Of a stretch of 64,000 nucleotides of DNA, positions 37,031-45,341 are shown one piece after another; the stretch's first letter is position 1, and each line of letters begins with the position of its first letter. The notes beneath the pieces were generated by a model, which saw only the letters and a program-made list of their open reading frames with translations, was not told where the DNA came from and did no database searches. Source of the DNA: Sinorhizobium mexicanum. Its GTDB lineage: Bacteria; Pseudomonadota; Alphaproteobacteria; Rhizobiales; Rhizobiaceae. A program made the position numbers and the translations under genes. Location of the stretch: contig NZ_CP041238.1 of the NCBI RefSeq assembly GCF_013488225.1, forward strand, positions 3,249,501 through 3,313,500. The letters run 5' to 3'.

Positions 37031-37798
37031 ATGAAAGTCGTTATTCTCGCCGGTGGATACGGCACGCGCATCTCCGAGGAGAGCCACCTGCGACCCAAGC
37101 CGATGATCGAGATCGGCGGCCGTCCGATCCTCTGGCATATCATGAAGATCTATAGCCATTTCGGCTTCTCCGATTTCGTGATCTGCCTTGGCTACCGCGG
37201 CTACATGATCAAGGAGTATTTCTCCAATTACATCCTGCACTCCTCTGACGTCAGCTTCAACATGGCGACCGGAGAGACCGTTTATCACAGCAGCAAGGCG
37301 GAGCCCTGGCGAGTGACCCTTGTGGAAACCGGCGCGGAATCGATGACCGGCGGGCGGTTGAAGCGGGTCGCCGATTATCTCGGCGATACTTTCTGCCTCA
37401 CCTATGGCGATGGCGTCGCGGATATCGACATCCGCGCATTGACCGATTTCCATCTCCGGCACGGGCGGGATGCGACCGTGACGAGCGTCGTGCCGCCGGG
37501 GCGATACGGCGCGCTCGCGATCGACTCCGGCCAAGTCTACAGCTTTACGGAAAAGCCCGCAGGAGACAACGGCCGCATCAATGGCGGCTTCTTCGTGCTC
37601 AACCGCGCCGTGCTCGACCGCATCGAAGGCGATCACACCCCCTTTGAAGACGGGCCGCTCGAAGGTCTGGCGCGGGACGGCCAGTTGATGGCTTTCCCGC
37701 ATGACGGCTTCTGGCGCCCGATGGACACGCTGCGGGACAAGAACCAGCTTGAAGAGCTCTGGCAGCAGAACCGCGCGCCTTGGAGGCTCTGGTCGTGA
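37031..37798 (+). CDS. rfbF: Glucose-1-phosphate cytidylyltransferase
   Basis: 255 aa. It makes CDP-glucose from glucose-1-phosphate and CTP. The N-terminal nucleotide motif VVILAGGYGTRISEESHLRPKP and the block GGRPILWHIMKIYSHFG are diagnostic of the RfbF group, and the late FDGFW-like PHDGFWRPMDTLRDK also fits. It overlaps rfbG by four bases (GTGA). First gene of a surface-sugar cluster. Confidence 0.94.
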   Translation: MKVVILAGGYGTRISEESHLRPKPMIEIGGRPILWHIMKIYSHFGFSDFVICLGYRGYMIKEYFSNYILHSSDVSFNMATGETVYHSSKAEPWRVTLVETGAESMTGGRLKRVADYLGDTFCLTYGDGVADIDIRALTDFHLRHGRDATVTSVVPPGRYGALAIDSGQVYSFTEKPAGDNGRINGGFFVLNRAVLDRIEGDHTPFEDGPLEGLARDGQLMAFPHDGFWRPMDTLRDKNQLEELWQQNRAPWRLWS

Positions 37799-38868
37799 CC
37801 CGTCTGCCTGATCCGGAGTTCTGGGCGGGAAAACGCGTCCTCCTCACCGGTCACACCGGCTTCAAGGGCAGTTGGGCTGCACTGTGGCTGAGCGAGATGG
37901 GCGCACGTGTCGCCCGCTATGCCCTGCCGCCGGCCTCTGAGCCGTCTCTGCACGCGTTGCTGCATCCGGTCGAATTATCGGATCGGCAGTTCGGAGACAT
38001 TCGCGATCGCGAAGCACTTGCCGAAACCGTGCGGAAGAGCGAGCCGGAAATCATCCTGCACATGGCAGCCCAGCCGCTGGTGCGGGAAAGCTACGCAGCC
38101 CCCGCCGAAACCTTCGACGTGAACGTCATGGGCACGGTACGGCTCCTCGAAGCCGCCCGCGCCGCTCCTGCATTGAAGGCCATTCTCGTGGTGACGACGG
38201 ACAAGGTCTACCGCAACAACGAGTGCGGACGCCACTTTCGGGAAGCCGACACACTCGGCGGCCACGATCCCTATTCGGGCTCGAAAGCCGCTTGCGAGAT
38301 CGCAGTCGCGACCTGGCGCAGCTCCTATTTCAACGAGCGCGGCATCCGCATCGCCACCGCCCGCGGCGGCAATGTCATCGGCGGCGGCGACTTTTCGACC
38401 GACCGGCTGGTGCCCGATATCGTGCGGGCAGCGCTTTCAGGTGAAAGACTCCATATCCGCAGTCCGCTGGCGACACGCCCATGGCAACATGTGCTCGACT
38501 GTCTCAACGGCTATTTCCTGCTCGCCGAATCGCTTTATAAGGACGAAACCAGCGTGGACGCGCTGAACTTCGGCCCCTCACCTGCTGAGCAGCCGATTGC
38601 CGTGCGCGATGTGGCAAACGCCATCCAGGCCGCAATGGGCCTGTCCCCGCAATGGGATGATGTTTCCTCGCTCGCGCAACCGCGCGAAATGCAGACCCTC
38701 GGTCTCGACCCTGCACTTGCAGGTGAGACCATCGCTTGGCGCGCGCGGCTGACGCAGCGACAGGCGATCGAGTGGACCGCACACTGGTACAACGGCTGGC
38801 GTCGGGGCGAGACCGCCCGCCAGCTCACGCTCGGCCAGATCGCCGCATTTACGAAAGGTCGCCCATGA
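37795..38868 (+). CDS. rfbG: CDP-glucose 4,6-dehydratase
   Basis: 357 aa starting at a GTG that overlaps the rfbF stop; GGAGG lies 9 bp upstream. It converts CDP-glucose to CDP-4-keto-6-deoxyglucose. The extended SDR motif VLLTGHTGFKGSWAALWL, the catalytic TTDKVY and DPYSGSK (Tyr and Lys) and NVIGGGDF are all conserved. The ATGA overlap with the next gene shows translational coupling. Confidence 0.94.
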   Translation: MTRLPDPEFWAGKRVLLTGHTGFKGSWAALWLSEMGARVARYALPPASEPSLHALLHPVELSDRQFGDIRDREALAETVRKSEPEIILHMAAQPLVRESYAAPAETFDVNVMGTVRLLEAARAAPALKAILVVTTDKVYRNNECGRHFREADTLGGHDPYSGSKAACEIAVATWRSSYFNERGIRIATARGGNVIGGGDFSTDRLVPDIVRAALSGERLHIRSPLATRPWQHVLDCLNGYFLLAESLYKDETSVDALNFGPSPAEQPIAVRDVANAIQAAMGLSPQWDDVSSLAQPREMQTLGLDPALAGETIAWRARLTQRQAIEWTAHWYNGWRRGETARQLTLGQIAAFTKGRP

Positions 38869-40103
38869 TAATGCCCCATCACTGCCGTTTCTGCTCGACC
38901 CCGCTTGCAACGCTCGTTGCCGACCTGGGTGCGACGCCCTGGTCCAACTCGTTTCTCGAGCCGACCGAAGAAGCGATCGCGCGCGAGCAGGCCTTTCCCT
39001 TGCAGGTGATGGTCTGTTCCGAGTGCCTGCTCGTCCAGACGACCGAAACCGTACCGGCCGATGAGATCTTCAACGCGGAATATCACTACCTGTCGTCGTT
39101 CTCGACGAGCTGGCTGGACCATTCCCGGCGCTATGCCGAAAAGATGATCGACCGTTTCAATCTCGACGGCACGTCACAGGTGGTGGAGGTTGCCTCCAAC
39201 GACGGCTATCTGCTGCAATATTTCGCCGGGAAGAATATTCCCGTGCTTGGCGTCGAACCCGCGGCCAATGCCGCCAAGATAGCCGAGGGTCGCAACGTCC
39301 CGACTCATGTCGCCTTCTTCGGGCAGATAACCGCAAGTGAACTGGCCGCACGCGGCATCCGCGCCGACCTGACGGCCGCGAACAATGTTCTGGCACACGT
39401 GCCGGACATCGCCGATTTCGTCAGCGGCTTCCCGATCCTGCTGAAGCCGGACGGTGTGGCGACCTTCGAGTTCCCGCATCTGCTGCACACGATCGAAGGC
39501 ATCCAGTTCGATACGATTTACCACGAGCACTATTCTTATCTCTCGCTGGTCGCCGTCGAGCGCATTTTCAAAGCCTGCGGCCTGCACGTCTTCGACGTCG
39601 AGGAGCTGCCGACCCACGGCGGCTCGCTGCGCATCTATGCCCAGCTGGCAGGCGGCAAGAGGCCGGAGACCGCGGGCCTCGCGAAGGTGCGCGCCGACGA
39701 AGCTGCAGCCGGTCTGATGCGTATGGAGACCTACCTGGCGTTCGGAAAGCGGATCGCGGCCGTCTGCGAAGAATTTCGGGCCTTCCTCGCGGACGCAAAG
39801 GCCGAGGGCAAAACCGTGGCGGCCTACGGCGCCGCGGCCAAGGGCAACACTTTCCTGAACGTTTGCGGCCTTACCTCCGACGACATCGCCTTCATCGTCG
39901 ACCGCAATGACCTGAAACAGGGCAAGCTGTCGCCCGGCAGCCATATCCCGATCCACGCGCCGGACGAACTGGCGGCCGCCAAGCCCGACTATGTCGCGAT
40001 CCTTCCCTGGAACCTCACGGAAGAGATCGTTGCCGCGAATGATCACGTCCGCTCCTGGGGCGGCCGCTTCGTGGTCGCTATCCCGGAAGTGCGCGTGATT
40101 TGA
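38865..40103 (+). CDS. Zinc-binding sugar C-methyltransferase (TylC3/NovU type)
   Basis: 412 aa. The N-terminal zinc finger is C-x2-C (CRFC, residue 7 onward) with C-x2-C (CSEC) at about 52-55. The SAM domain has VVEVASNDGYLLQYF, and the C-terminal Rossmann-like lobe holds VAAYGAAAKGNTFLN. This three-part plan is that of TDP-sugar C-methyltransferases that methylate a ketosugar at C3 or C5. Here it is coupled to CDP-glucose 4,6-dehydratase, so the expected substrate is CDP-4-keto-6-deoxyglucose, giving a branched sugar. Family strong, position of methylation unknown. Confidence 0.88.
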   Translation: MIMPHHCRFCSTPLATLVADLGATPWSNSFLEPTEEAIAREQAFPLQVMVCSECLLVQTTETVPADEIFNAEYHYLSSFSTSWLDHSRRYAEKMIDRFNLDGTSQVVEVASNDGYLLQYFAGKNIPVLGVEPAANAAKIAEGRNVPTHVAFFGQITASELAARGIRADLTAANNVLAHVPDIADFVSGFPILLKPDGVATFEFPHLLHTIEGIQFDTIYHEHYSYLSLVAVERIFKACGLHVFDVEELPTHGGSLRIYAQLAGGKRPETAGLAKVRADEAAAGLMRMETYLAFGKRIAAVCEEFRAFLADAKAEGKTVAAYGAAAKGNTFLNVCGLTSDDIAFIVDRNDLKQGKLSPGSHIPIHAPDELAAAKPDYVAILPWNLTEEIVAANDHVRSWGGRFVVAIPEVRVI

Positions 40104-40115
40104 GGGCGGGACCAC

Positions 40116-40211
40116 TGCATGTGTCCTCAAACCGATTGAGGAAACAAACATGCAGCAATTCAAATTGCTACAGCGTCCTTTGCACGTCTGAAAGGACGCA
40201 CGGCGCTGTAG
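40116..40211 (+). repeat. Composite palindromic repeat, full copy (rfb cluster)
   Basis: First palindrome TGCATGTGTCCTCAA...TTGAGG...ACATGCA at 40116-40154, then second palindrome CTACAGCG...CGCTGTAG at 40168-40211. It lies between convergent genes, just after the methyltransferase, so it may double as a bidirectional transcription barrier. Confidence 0.85.
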
Positions 40212-40226
40212 GCGCCCCACCAGCGA

Positions 40227-40760
40227 TCAGACGAAAGCGAGGTTTCGGTCGCGCTCGGACATCTGGGTAATTTCGATCGGCCATGCGATTTTCACGCGCG
40301 GGTCGAGCGCATTCAGTCCACCTTCCGCCTCCGGCGCAAAAGGCTTGTCGTGAAGATAGATCAGCTCGCAATTCTCAGTGAGGGTCTGGAAGCCGTGGGC
40401 AAAGCCGCCCGGGATCATCATGGACCGCGCATTCTCCGCGCTCAAAACCTCGCCGTGCCAGCGCAAGTAGGTCGGCGAATCCGGCCGCATGTCGACAGCG
40501 ACATCGAAGACCGCGCCGGCCAGACACGAGACGAACTTCGCCTCCTCATGGGGAGACCGCTGGAAATGCAGTCCGCGGACGGCGCCCTTGGTGCGCGTCA
40601 TCGAATGGTTGATTTGAGCAATCGACCCGGAAGAACCGAGCTCGAAAAGCTCCTCCTGGCAAAAGAAACGCGAGAAGAAACCGCGCTCGTCACCGAATTG
40701 CTTGCGCTCGACCACCTTCAGGCCGGGAAGTTCCGTATGGATGCGCTTGAAGCGCGACAT
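40227..40760 (-). CDS. RmlC-like nucleotide-sugar 3- (or 3,5-) epimerase
   Basis: 177 aa cupin from the ATG at 40760. The catalytic His lies in VRGLHFQ (H65), with conserved K75 and the block MIPGGFAHGFQTL. The region that carries the paired catalytic tyrosines in RmlC reads IYLHDKPFAPEAEGG, with Phe (F141) and Pro in place of Tyr-Tyr. Epimerisation at C3 only is therefore possible. Given the neighbours, its substrate is more likely a CDP-4-keto sugar than dTDP-4-ketorhamnose precursor. Confidence 0.82.
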   Translation of the reverse strand: MSRFKRIHTELPGLKVVERKQFGDERGFFSRFFCQEELFELGSSGSIAQINHSMTRTKGAVRGLHFQRSPHEEAKFVSCLAGAVFDVAVDMRPDSPTYLRWHGEVLSAENARSMMIPGGFAHGFQTLTENCELIYLHDKPFAPEAEGGLNALDPRVKIAWPIEITQMSERDRNLAFV

Positions 40761-40847
40761 TGCTTGTCCTCTCAATTAGCCCAAGCGATTGATGAGCGCG
40801 GCGAGTTTGCAGGCGCTACCATCATTCCCGCACGATCGAAAGACGTT

Positions 40848-40901
40848 AGAGCGATTCCGGGGAAAGTGTGTAGCCGTTTTCCGTCCGCAATTGCATCGCT
40901 T
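40848..40901. repeat. RIME-like palindromic repeat, copy 2
   Basis: Arms AGAGCGAT and ATCGCTT flank a core with GGGGAAAGTGTGTAGCCG, which corresponds to the core of the copy at 2099-2147. It lies in the 220-bp gap between the divergent epimerase and NAD-epimerase genes, so it lies in their promoter region. Confidence 0.65.
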
Positions 40902-40980
40902 CGATGGGTTGCGCCTAACCTGGCAGCGGTCTCATGAACACTACCCCTTGCAAAGATCCTTGCCCGCGAATGGAGAGCGC

Positions 40981-41808
40981 TTGACCAAACAAGTCCTTCT
41001 CACCGGCGCCACCGGCTTTGTCGGCCGCCATGTCCTGCGCGAATTGGCTGAGCGTGGCATCGCCGCGTGCCCTGTCGTACGCACCGGAACCGAAAACCGC
41101 CTCGCCGACGCGGTCGGAATCGAGCGCATTCTTTCAACCGATGCACTTTTTTCCGAGTCCGCGGAATGGTGGACGCAGGCACTCGCCGGGATCGACACTA
41201 TCATCCATGTGGCGTGGTATGCCGAGCCCGGCAAATACCTCACGTCGCCTCTCAATCTCGATTGTCTCACCGGCACCTTGGCCATGGCCAAGGGCGCTGC
41301 CGCCGCCGGCGTCAGGCGCTTTGTCGGGATCGGCACGTGCTTTGAATACGAGCTGACCGGCCGGCCGCTTACCATCGATACGCCGCTCGAGCCCCTGACG
41401 CCCTATGCTGGCGCCAAGGCCGCCACGTTCATGGCGCTTTCACAATGGCTGCCGCACAATGGTGTCGAATTTGCCTGGTGCCGGCTGTTCTATCTCTACG
41501 GCGAAGGAGAAGACGAACGGCGCTTCGTTCCCTATCTCAGAAGATGCCTCGCCGCAGGACAGAGAGCTGATTTGACCCAAGGCCATCAGGTCCGTGATTT
41601 TCTCGACGTCAGCGAAGCCGCCAGGATGATCGTGGACGCTTCGGTCAGCACCGCGCAAGGAGCGGTCAATATTTGTTCGGGCATACCGGTAACGATCCGA
41701 GAATTTGCCGAGAGAATCGCCGACGAAAATGGTAGGCGGGACCTGCTCAATTTCGGAGGTCGAGCCGAAAACCTCGTCGACCCACCTTATGTCGTGGGCG
41801 TCAGGTGA
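40981..41808 (+). CDS. NAD-dependent epimerase/dehydratase family reductase
   Basis: 275 aa starting at TTG, with TGGAGAG upstream. Extended SDR: VLLTGATGFVGRHVL for NAD(P) binding and YAGAKA (Tyr and Lys) as active site. The enzyme most likely reduces the C4 keto group of the CDP-6-deoxyhexose, as RmlD- or tyvelose-type enzymes do; it could instead epimerise. It lies directly upstream of two methyltransferase-type genes on the same strand. Confidence 0.83.
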   Translation: MTKQVLLTGATGFVGRHVLRELAERGIAACPVVRTGTENRLADAVGIERILSTDALFSESAEWWTQALAGIDTIIHVAWYAEPGKYLTSPLNLDCLTGTLAMAKGAAAAGVRRFVGIGTCFEYELTGRPLTIDTPLEPLTPYAGAKAATFMALSQWLPHNGVEFAWCRLFYLYGEGEDERRFVPYLRRCLAAGQRADLTQGHQVRDFLDVSEAARMIVDASVSTAQGAVNICSGIPVTIREFAERIADENGRRDLLNFGGRAENLVDPPYVVGVR

Positions 41809-41831
41809 ACCGACAGGCTGAGGGACCACTT

Positions 41832-42899
41832 ATGGCATCAGGAAACGCCACGCGAGTGCTTTATGAGCAGCGCGAGTTGCCGATTTTTCAAAACAAGATG
41901 TACGACAGCGCCGATGAGGCGATATCCTCGCCACGTGGGGAAATGCGCCTCGTGGAGGATCTTGGCACGGGCCTGGTGCGCAATGCCGCCTTCAGGCCCG
42001 AACTGATGGTTTACGATACGAGCTATCAGAACGAGCAGGCCGTCAGCCCTTCATTCCAGCGGCATCTCCAGGATGTCGCCAGGATCATTGTCGATACGAT
42101 GGGACGCCATGAGCTCGTCGAAGTCGGATGCGGGAAGGCCTTCTTCCTCGAGAAACTGCTTGGCGAAGGCGTCGACATCACCGGTTTCGATCCGGCCTAC
42201 GAGGGTGACAACCCTCGCGTCCGCCGGGAATATTTCCAACCGGGCTCCGGCATCGAGGCCAAGGGCCTCATCCTACGCCATGTGCTCGAGCACATTCCGG
42301 ATCCCGTAGCCTTCCTCGAGCAATTGAAACAGGCGAACGGCGGCCAGGGGAAGATCTATATCGAAGTCCCCTGTTTCGACTGGATCTGTGAGCGCCGCGC
42401 CTGGTTCGACATCTTCTACGAGCACGTCAATTATTTCAGGCTGTCCGACTTTCACCGGATCTTCGGCAAGGTCATTTCGAGCGGCCGGGTCTTTGGCGGC
42501 CAATATCTGTTCGTGGTCGCGGAATTGAATTCGTTGCGCAAACCCGTCATCGACGAGAAGGACCGGGCACGCATTCCGCAGGACTTCACCCGCAAGCTCG
42601 ACGCGCTGGATACTGCTGACCGGGAACCGGCGGTGATCTGGGGCGGGGCGTCGAAGGGCGTCATCTTCTCGCTGCTCCGCACGCGCGCCGGGCTGCCGGT
42701 AAAGGCGGTCATCGACATCAACCCGGCCAAGCAAGGCAAGTACCTGCCGATTACCGGACTACCGGTCTGCGCGCCCGAGGACGTGCTGGCAGACTTGTCC
42801 CCCGGCTCGAACATCTACGTGATGAACCGCAATTATCTCGAAGAGATCAAGCGAATGTCCAACAACGCCTATACCTACATCGAGGTCGATCATGACTGA
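41832..42899 (+). CDS. SAM-dependent methyltransferase with C-terminal Rossmann-like lobe
   Basis: 355 aa from the ATG at 41832. Motif I ELVEVGCGKAFFLEKLL near 96-112 and RHVLEHIPDPVAFLEQL later define the SAM domain. The C-terminal part has AVIWGGASKGVIFSLL, similar in position to the lobe of the C-methyltransferase at 38865. It lacks the N-terminal zinc finger. The reading frame overlaps the next gene by 8 nt. Likely acts on a nucleotide sugar or glycan; exact role unclear. Confidence 0.83.
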   Translation: MASGNATRVLYEQRELPIFQNKMYDSADEAISSPRGEMRLVEDLGTGLVRNAAFRPELMVYDTSYQNEQAVSPSFQRHLQDVARIIVDTMGRHELVEVGCGKAFFLEKLLGEGVDITGFDPAYEGDNPRVRREYFQPGSGIEAKGLILRHVLEHIPDPVAFLEQLKQANGGQGKIYIEVPCFDWICERRAWFDIFYEHVNYFRLSDFHRIFGKVISSGRVFGGQYLFVVAELNSLRKPVIDEKDRARIPQDFTRKLDALDTADREPAVIWGGASKGVIFSLLRTRAGLPVKAVIDINPAKQGKYLPITGLPVCAPEDVLADLSPGSNIYVMNRNYLEEIKRMSNNAYTYIEVDHD

Positions 42900-43659
42900 T
42901 TTCCGAAAGGAGGTCGCCGCGCGCATCTCCGAAATCGAAGCGAACCGCGAGTTCCGCAAGAGTGCCGCCGATTTCCTGCGCCAGTCGATCGGTCCGAAAT
43001 ATTCCTACAACTACTTCTGGATGGATCGGCCCATCATCCAGTATCCGCAGGATATCGTCGCGATGCAGGAGATCATCTGGGCGACGCGTCCCGATCTCAT
43101 CATCGAAACCGGCATCGCTCACGGCGGTTCGCTCATCATGAGCGCATCGATCCTGGCGCTCCTCGACATGAGTGACGCAATCGAGGCTGGCACGACACTC
43201 GACCCGCGCGCCCCGCGCAGGAAGGTGCTGGGCGTCGACATCGATATCCGCGCCCACAACCGGGATGCCATCAAGGCCCACCCGATGTCGTCCCGGATCC
43301 ACATGATCCAGGGGTCGAGCATCGAGCGCAGCGTGGTCGAACGGGTCTGCGACTTTGCAAAACCCTTCGAGCGCGTCCTCGTCTGCCTCGACAGCAACCA
43401 CACCCACGATCACGTGTTGGCAGAACTGGAGGCCTACGCGCCGCTGACGACCAAGGACAGCTACTGCGTCGTGTTCGACACTGTCATCGAAGACCTTCCG
43501 GAAGAGGCCTATCCCGATCGCCCGTGGGGCAAGGGAAACAACCCCAAGACGGCAGTGTGGAAATATCTGGAATCGCACCCCGAGTTCGAGATCGACCGCT
43601 CCATCGACCAGAAGCTAATGATCACGGTTGCTCCGGACGGCTTCCTGCGCCGCCGTTGA
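42892..43659 (+). CDS. CmcI / rhamnosyl O-methyltransferase family protein
   Basis: 255 aa. YNYFWMDRPIIQYPQDI followed by LIIETGIAHGGSLIMSASIL (SAM motif) and CLDSNHTHDHVLAEL match the CmcI/cephalosporin hydroxylase family, whose characterised bacterial members include sugar O-methyltransferases. Following an 8-nt overlap with the previous methyltransferase, it probably O-methylates the deoxysugar or the growing glycan. An intrinsic terminator follows at 43684. Confidence 0.85.
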   Translation: MTDFRKEVAARISEIEANREFRKSAADFLRQSIGPKYSYNYFWMDRPIIQYPQDIVAMQEIIWATRPDLIIETGIAHGGSLIMSASILALLDMSDAIEAGTTLDPRAPRRKVLGVDIDIRAHNRDAIKAHPMSSRIHMIQGSSIERSVVERVCDFAKPFERVLVCLDSNHTHDHVLAELEAYAPLTTKDSYCVVFDTVIEDLPEEAYPDRPWGKGNNPKTAVWKYLESHPEFEIDRSIDQKLMITVAPDGFLRRR

Positions 43660-43683
43660 TCCAGAAAGGGACACAGTCCAACC

Positions 43684-43713
43684 CCCCGAAGCTATCGTTT
43701 CGGGGCGTTTTTT
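43684..43713 (+). terminator. Intrinsic terminator closing the sugar cluster
   Basis: CCCCGAA (43684-43690) and TTCGGGG (43699-43705) pair, then CGTTTTTTG. It ends the plus-strand operon and faces the end of the minus-strand transporter operon. Confidence 0.9.
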
Positions 43714-43761
43714 GTTCCGAAAGCAACCCTACGCCGGGCTATCAGAGAGGGCTCGGGAGCT

Positions 43762-44511
43762 TCACCCCCGCCGGAATCCCTTGCTCGCCACCATCAGGTT
43801 GCGGGTGTAGTCCTCGCCGATGCGTCCGGCGACGAGATCGGCCGACGACAACCGTTCGACGACACGTCCGCCGCGCATGACCGCAAGCCGATCGCACATA
43901 TGGGTGACGACCCCGAGATCGTGGCTGACCATAATGAAGGTGAGCTTGCGGTCGCGACGCACCTGTTCGAGGAGGTTGAGCACTTCCGCCTGGACGGACG
44001 CATCGAGCGCCGATGTCGGCTCGTCGAGTAGCAGGATAGAGGGTTCGAGAATGAGCGCCCGCGCGATGGCGATTCGTTGACGCTGGCCGCCGGATAGCTG
44101 GTGCGGGTAGCGGAAGCGAAAGCCCGAGCCGAGCCCGACCTCGTCCAGCGCCTTCAGGATGCGGCGTTCACCATCGCCGACACCGTGGATCGCCAACGGC
44201 TCCAGCAATTGCCGGTCAACCGTCTGGCGCGGATGCAGGGAGCCGTAGGGATCCTGGAACACCATCTGCACCGAGCGATAAAAAGCCTTGTCGCGGCGCG
44301 CGCCTTGAAGCTGCCGGTTCTCGACGCGGATTGTACCCTCGGTTACCGGCGCGAGCCCCGCAACCGCCCTGAGCAAGGTGGATTTTCCCGAGCCGGACTC
44401 GCCAACGAGGCCAAAGGACTCGCCGGCAGCGACATCGACGCCGACAGCGTCCAGCGCCTTGAAATCGTCATAGGTGACCGTGAGGCCTTGAACCGAAACG
44501 GCAGTCGTCAT
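43762..44511 (-). CDS. Oligopeptide/dipeptide ABC transporter ATPase (DppF/OppF-like)
   Basis: 249 aa from the ATG at 44511. Walker A GESGSGKST, signature LSGGQRQRIAIARAL, Walker B LLLDEPTSALD and the switch HDLG are complete. It overlaps the preceding ATPase stop by ATGA. Extended in-frame reading upstream is a shadow of the neighbouring gene. Last gene of the transporter operon; it lacks the usual long C-terminal cap seen in enteric DppF. Confidence 0.92.
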   Translation of the reverse strand: MTTAVSVQGLTVTYDDFKALDAVGVDVAAGESFGLVGESGSGKSTLLRAVAGLAPVTEGTIRVENRQLQGARRDKAFYRSVQMVFQDPYGSLHPRQTVDRQLLEPLAIHGVGDGERRILKALDEVGLGSGFRFRYPHQLSGGQRQRIAIARALILEPSILLLDEPTSALDASVQAEVLNLLEQVRRDRKLTFIMVSHDLGVVTHMCDRLAVMRGGRVVERLSSADLVAGRIGEDYTRNLMVASKGFRRG

Positions 44512-45341
44512 AGCGCCCACTCCGGCTTGCGGTCGAGGACAGGCAAGGGATGGCGATCCGCCCCGATAACGGGCATGCAGTTCAGGAGGCCCTGCGTGTA
44601 GGGATGCTTGGCGCCGGCGAGATCCGAGGCGGCGATCTCCTCGACGATCTTCCCCGCATACATCACCAGCACCCGGTCGCAGAAGGACGAGACAAGCCTG
44701 AGGTCGTGCGAGACGAAGATCAATCCCATGCCGCGATCGGCGACCAGCTTGTCGAGGATCGACAACACTTCGAGTTGCACCGTCACGTCGAGGGCCGACG
44801 TCGGTTCGTCGGCAATCAGAAGCTCCGGGCCGGCGACCAGCATCATGGCGATCATCGCTCGCTGGCCCATGCCGCCCGAAACCTCGTGCGGGTAAAGGTC
44901 GAAGACGCGGGCTGGGTCGCGAATCTGCACCGCCGCGAGCATATCCAACGCCCGCTCCCGCGCTTCGGAACGGCTGACGTTCTCGTGCCGGCGAAGCGTC
45001 TCGACGATCTGCCGGCCGATGCTCATCACCGGATTCAGCGAATATTTCGGATCTTGCAGGATCATCGCGATGCGCTTGCCGCGAAGATCCCGGCGGACTT
45101 TTGGCGGAGCGGAAATGAGATCGACACCGCCGAACGAAAGCGTCTTTGCCGTAACCTCGGCATGCGACGGCGTAAGCCCCATGATCGCCCTGCCCGTCTG
45201 CGATTTGCCGGAACCGCTCTCGCCGACGATGCCAAGACGTTCGCGCCCAAGCGTAAAGGAGACGCCGCGCACAGCCTCGATCACACCGGTTCGCGTCGGA
45301 AACCGGACCTTCAGGTCGTTGACCGTCAGAAGCGCGCTCAT
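44508..45341 (-). CDS. Oligopeptide/dipeptide ABC transporter ATPase (DppD/OppD-like)
   Basis: 277 aa from the ATG at 45341, overlapping the permease stop by four bases. Walker A GESGSGKSQT, signature VSGGMGQRAMIAMML and Walker B LLIADEPTSALD are present. The C-terminus has HPYTQGLLNCMP, the block typical of DppD. Pairs with the ATPase encoded next to energise peptide import. Confidence 0.92.
   Translation of the reverse strand: MSALLTVNDLKVRFPTRTGVIEAVRGVSFTLGRERLGIVGESGSGKSQTGRAIMGLTPSHAEVTAKTLSFGGVDLISAPPKVRRDLRGKRIAMILQDPKYSLNPVMSIGRQIVETLRRHENVSRSEARERALDMLAAVQIRDPARVFDLYPHEVSGGMGQRAMIAMMLVAGPELLIADEPTSALDVTVQLEVLSILDKLVADRGMGLIFVSHDLRLVSSFCDRVLVMYAGKIVEEIAASDLAGAKHPYTQGLLNCMPVIGADRHPLPVLDRKPEWAL

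Noticed and set aside
43684..43713. A small RNA gene ending in the terminator after the sugar cluster
   Set aside because: No promoter-like sequence or conserved structure before the stem; it is explained by termination of the upstream operon.
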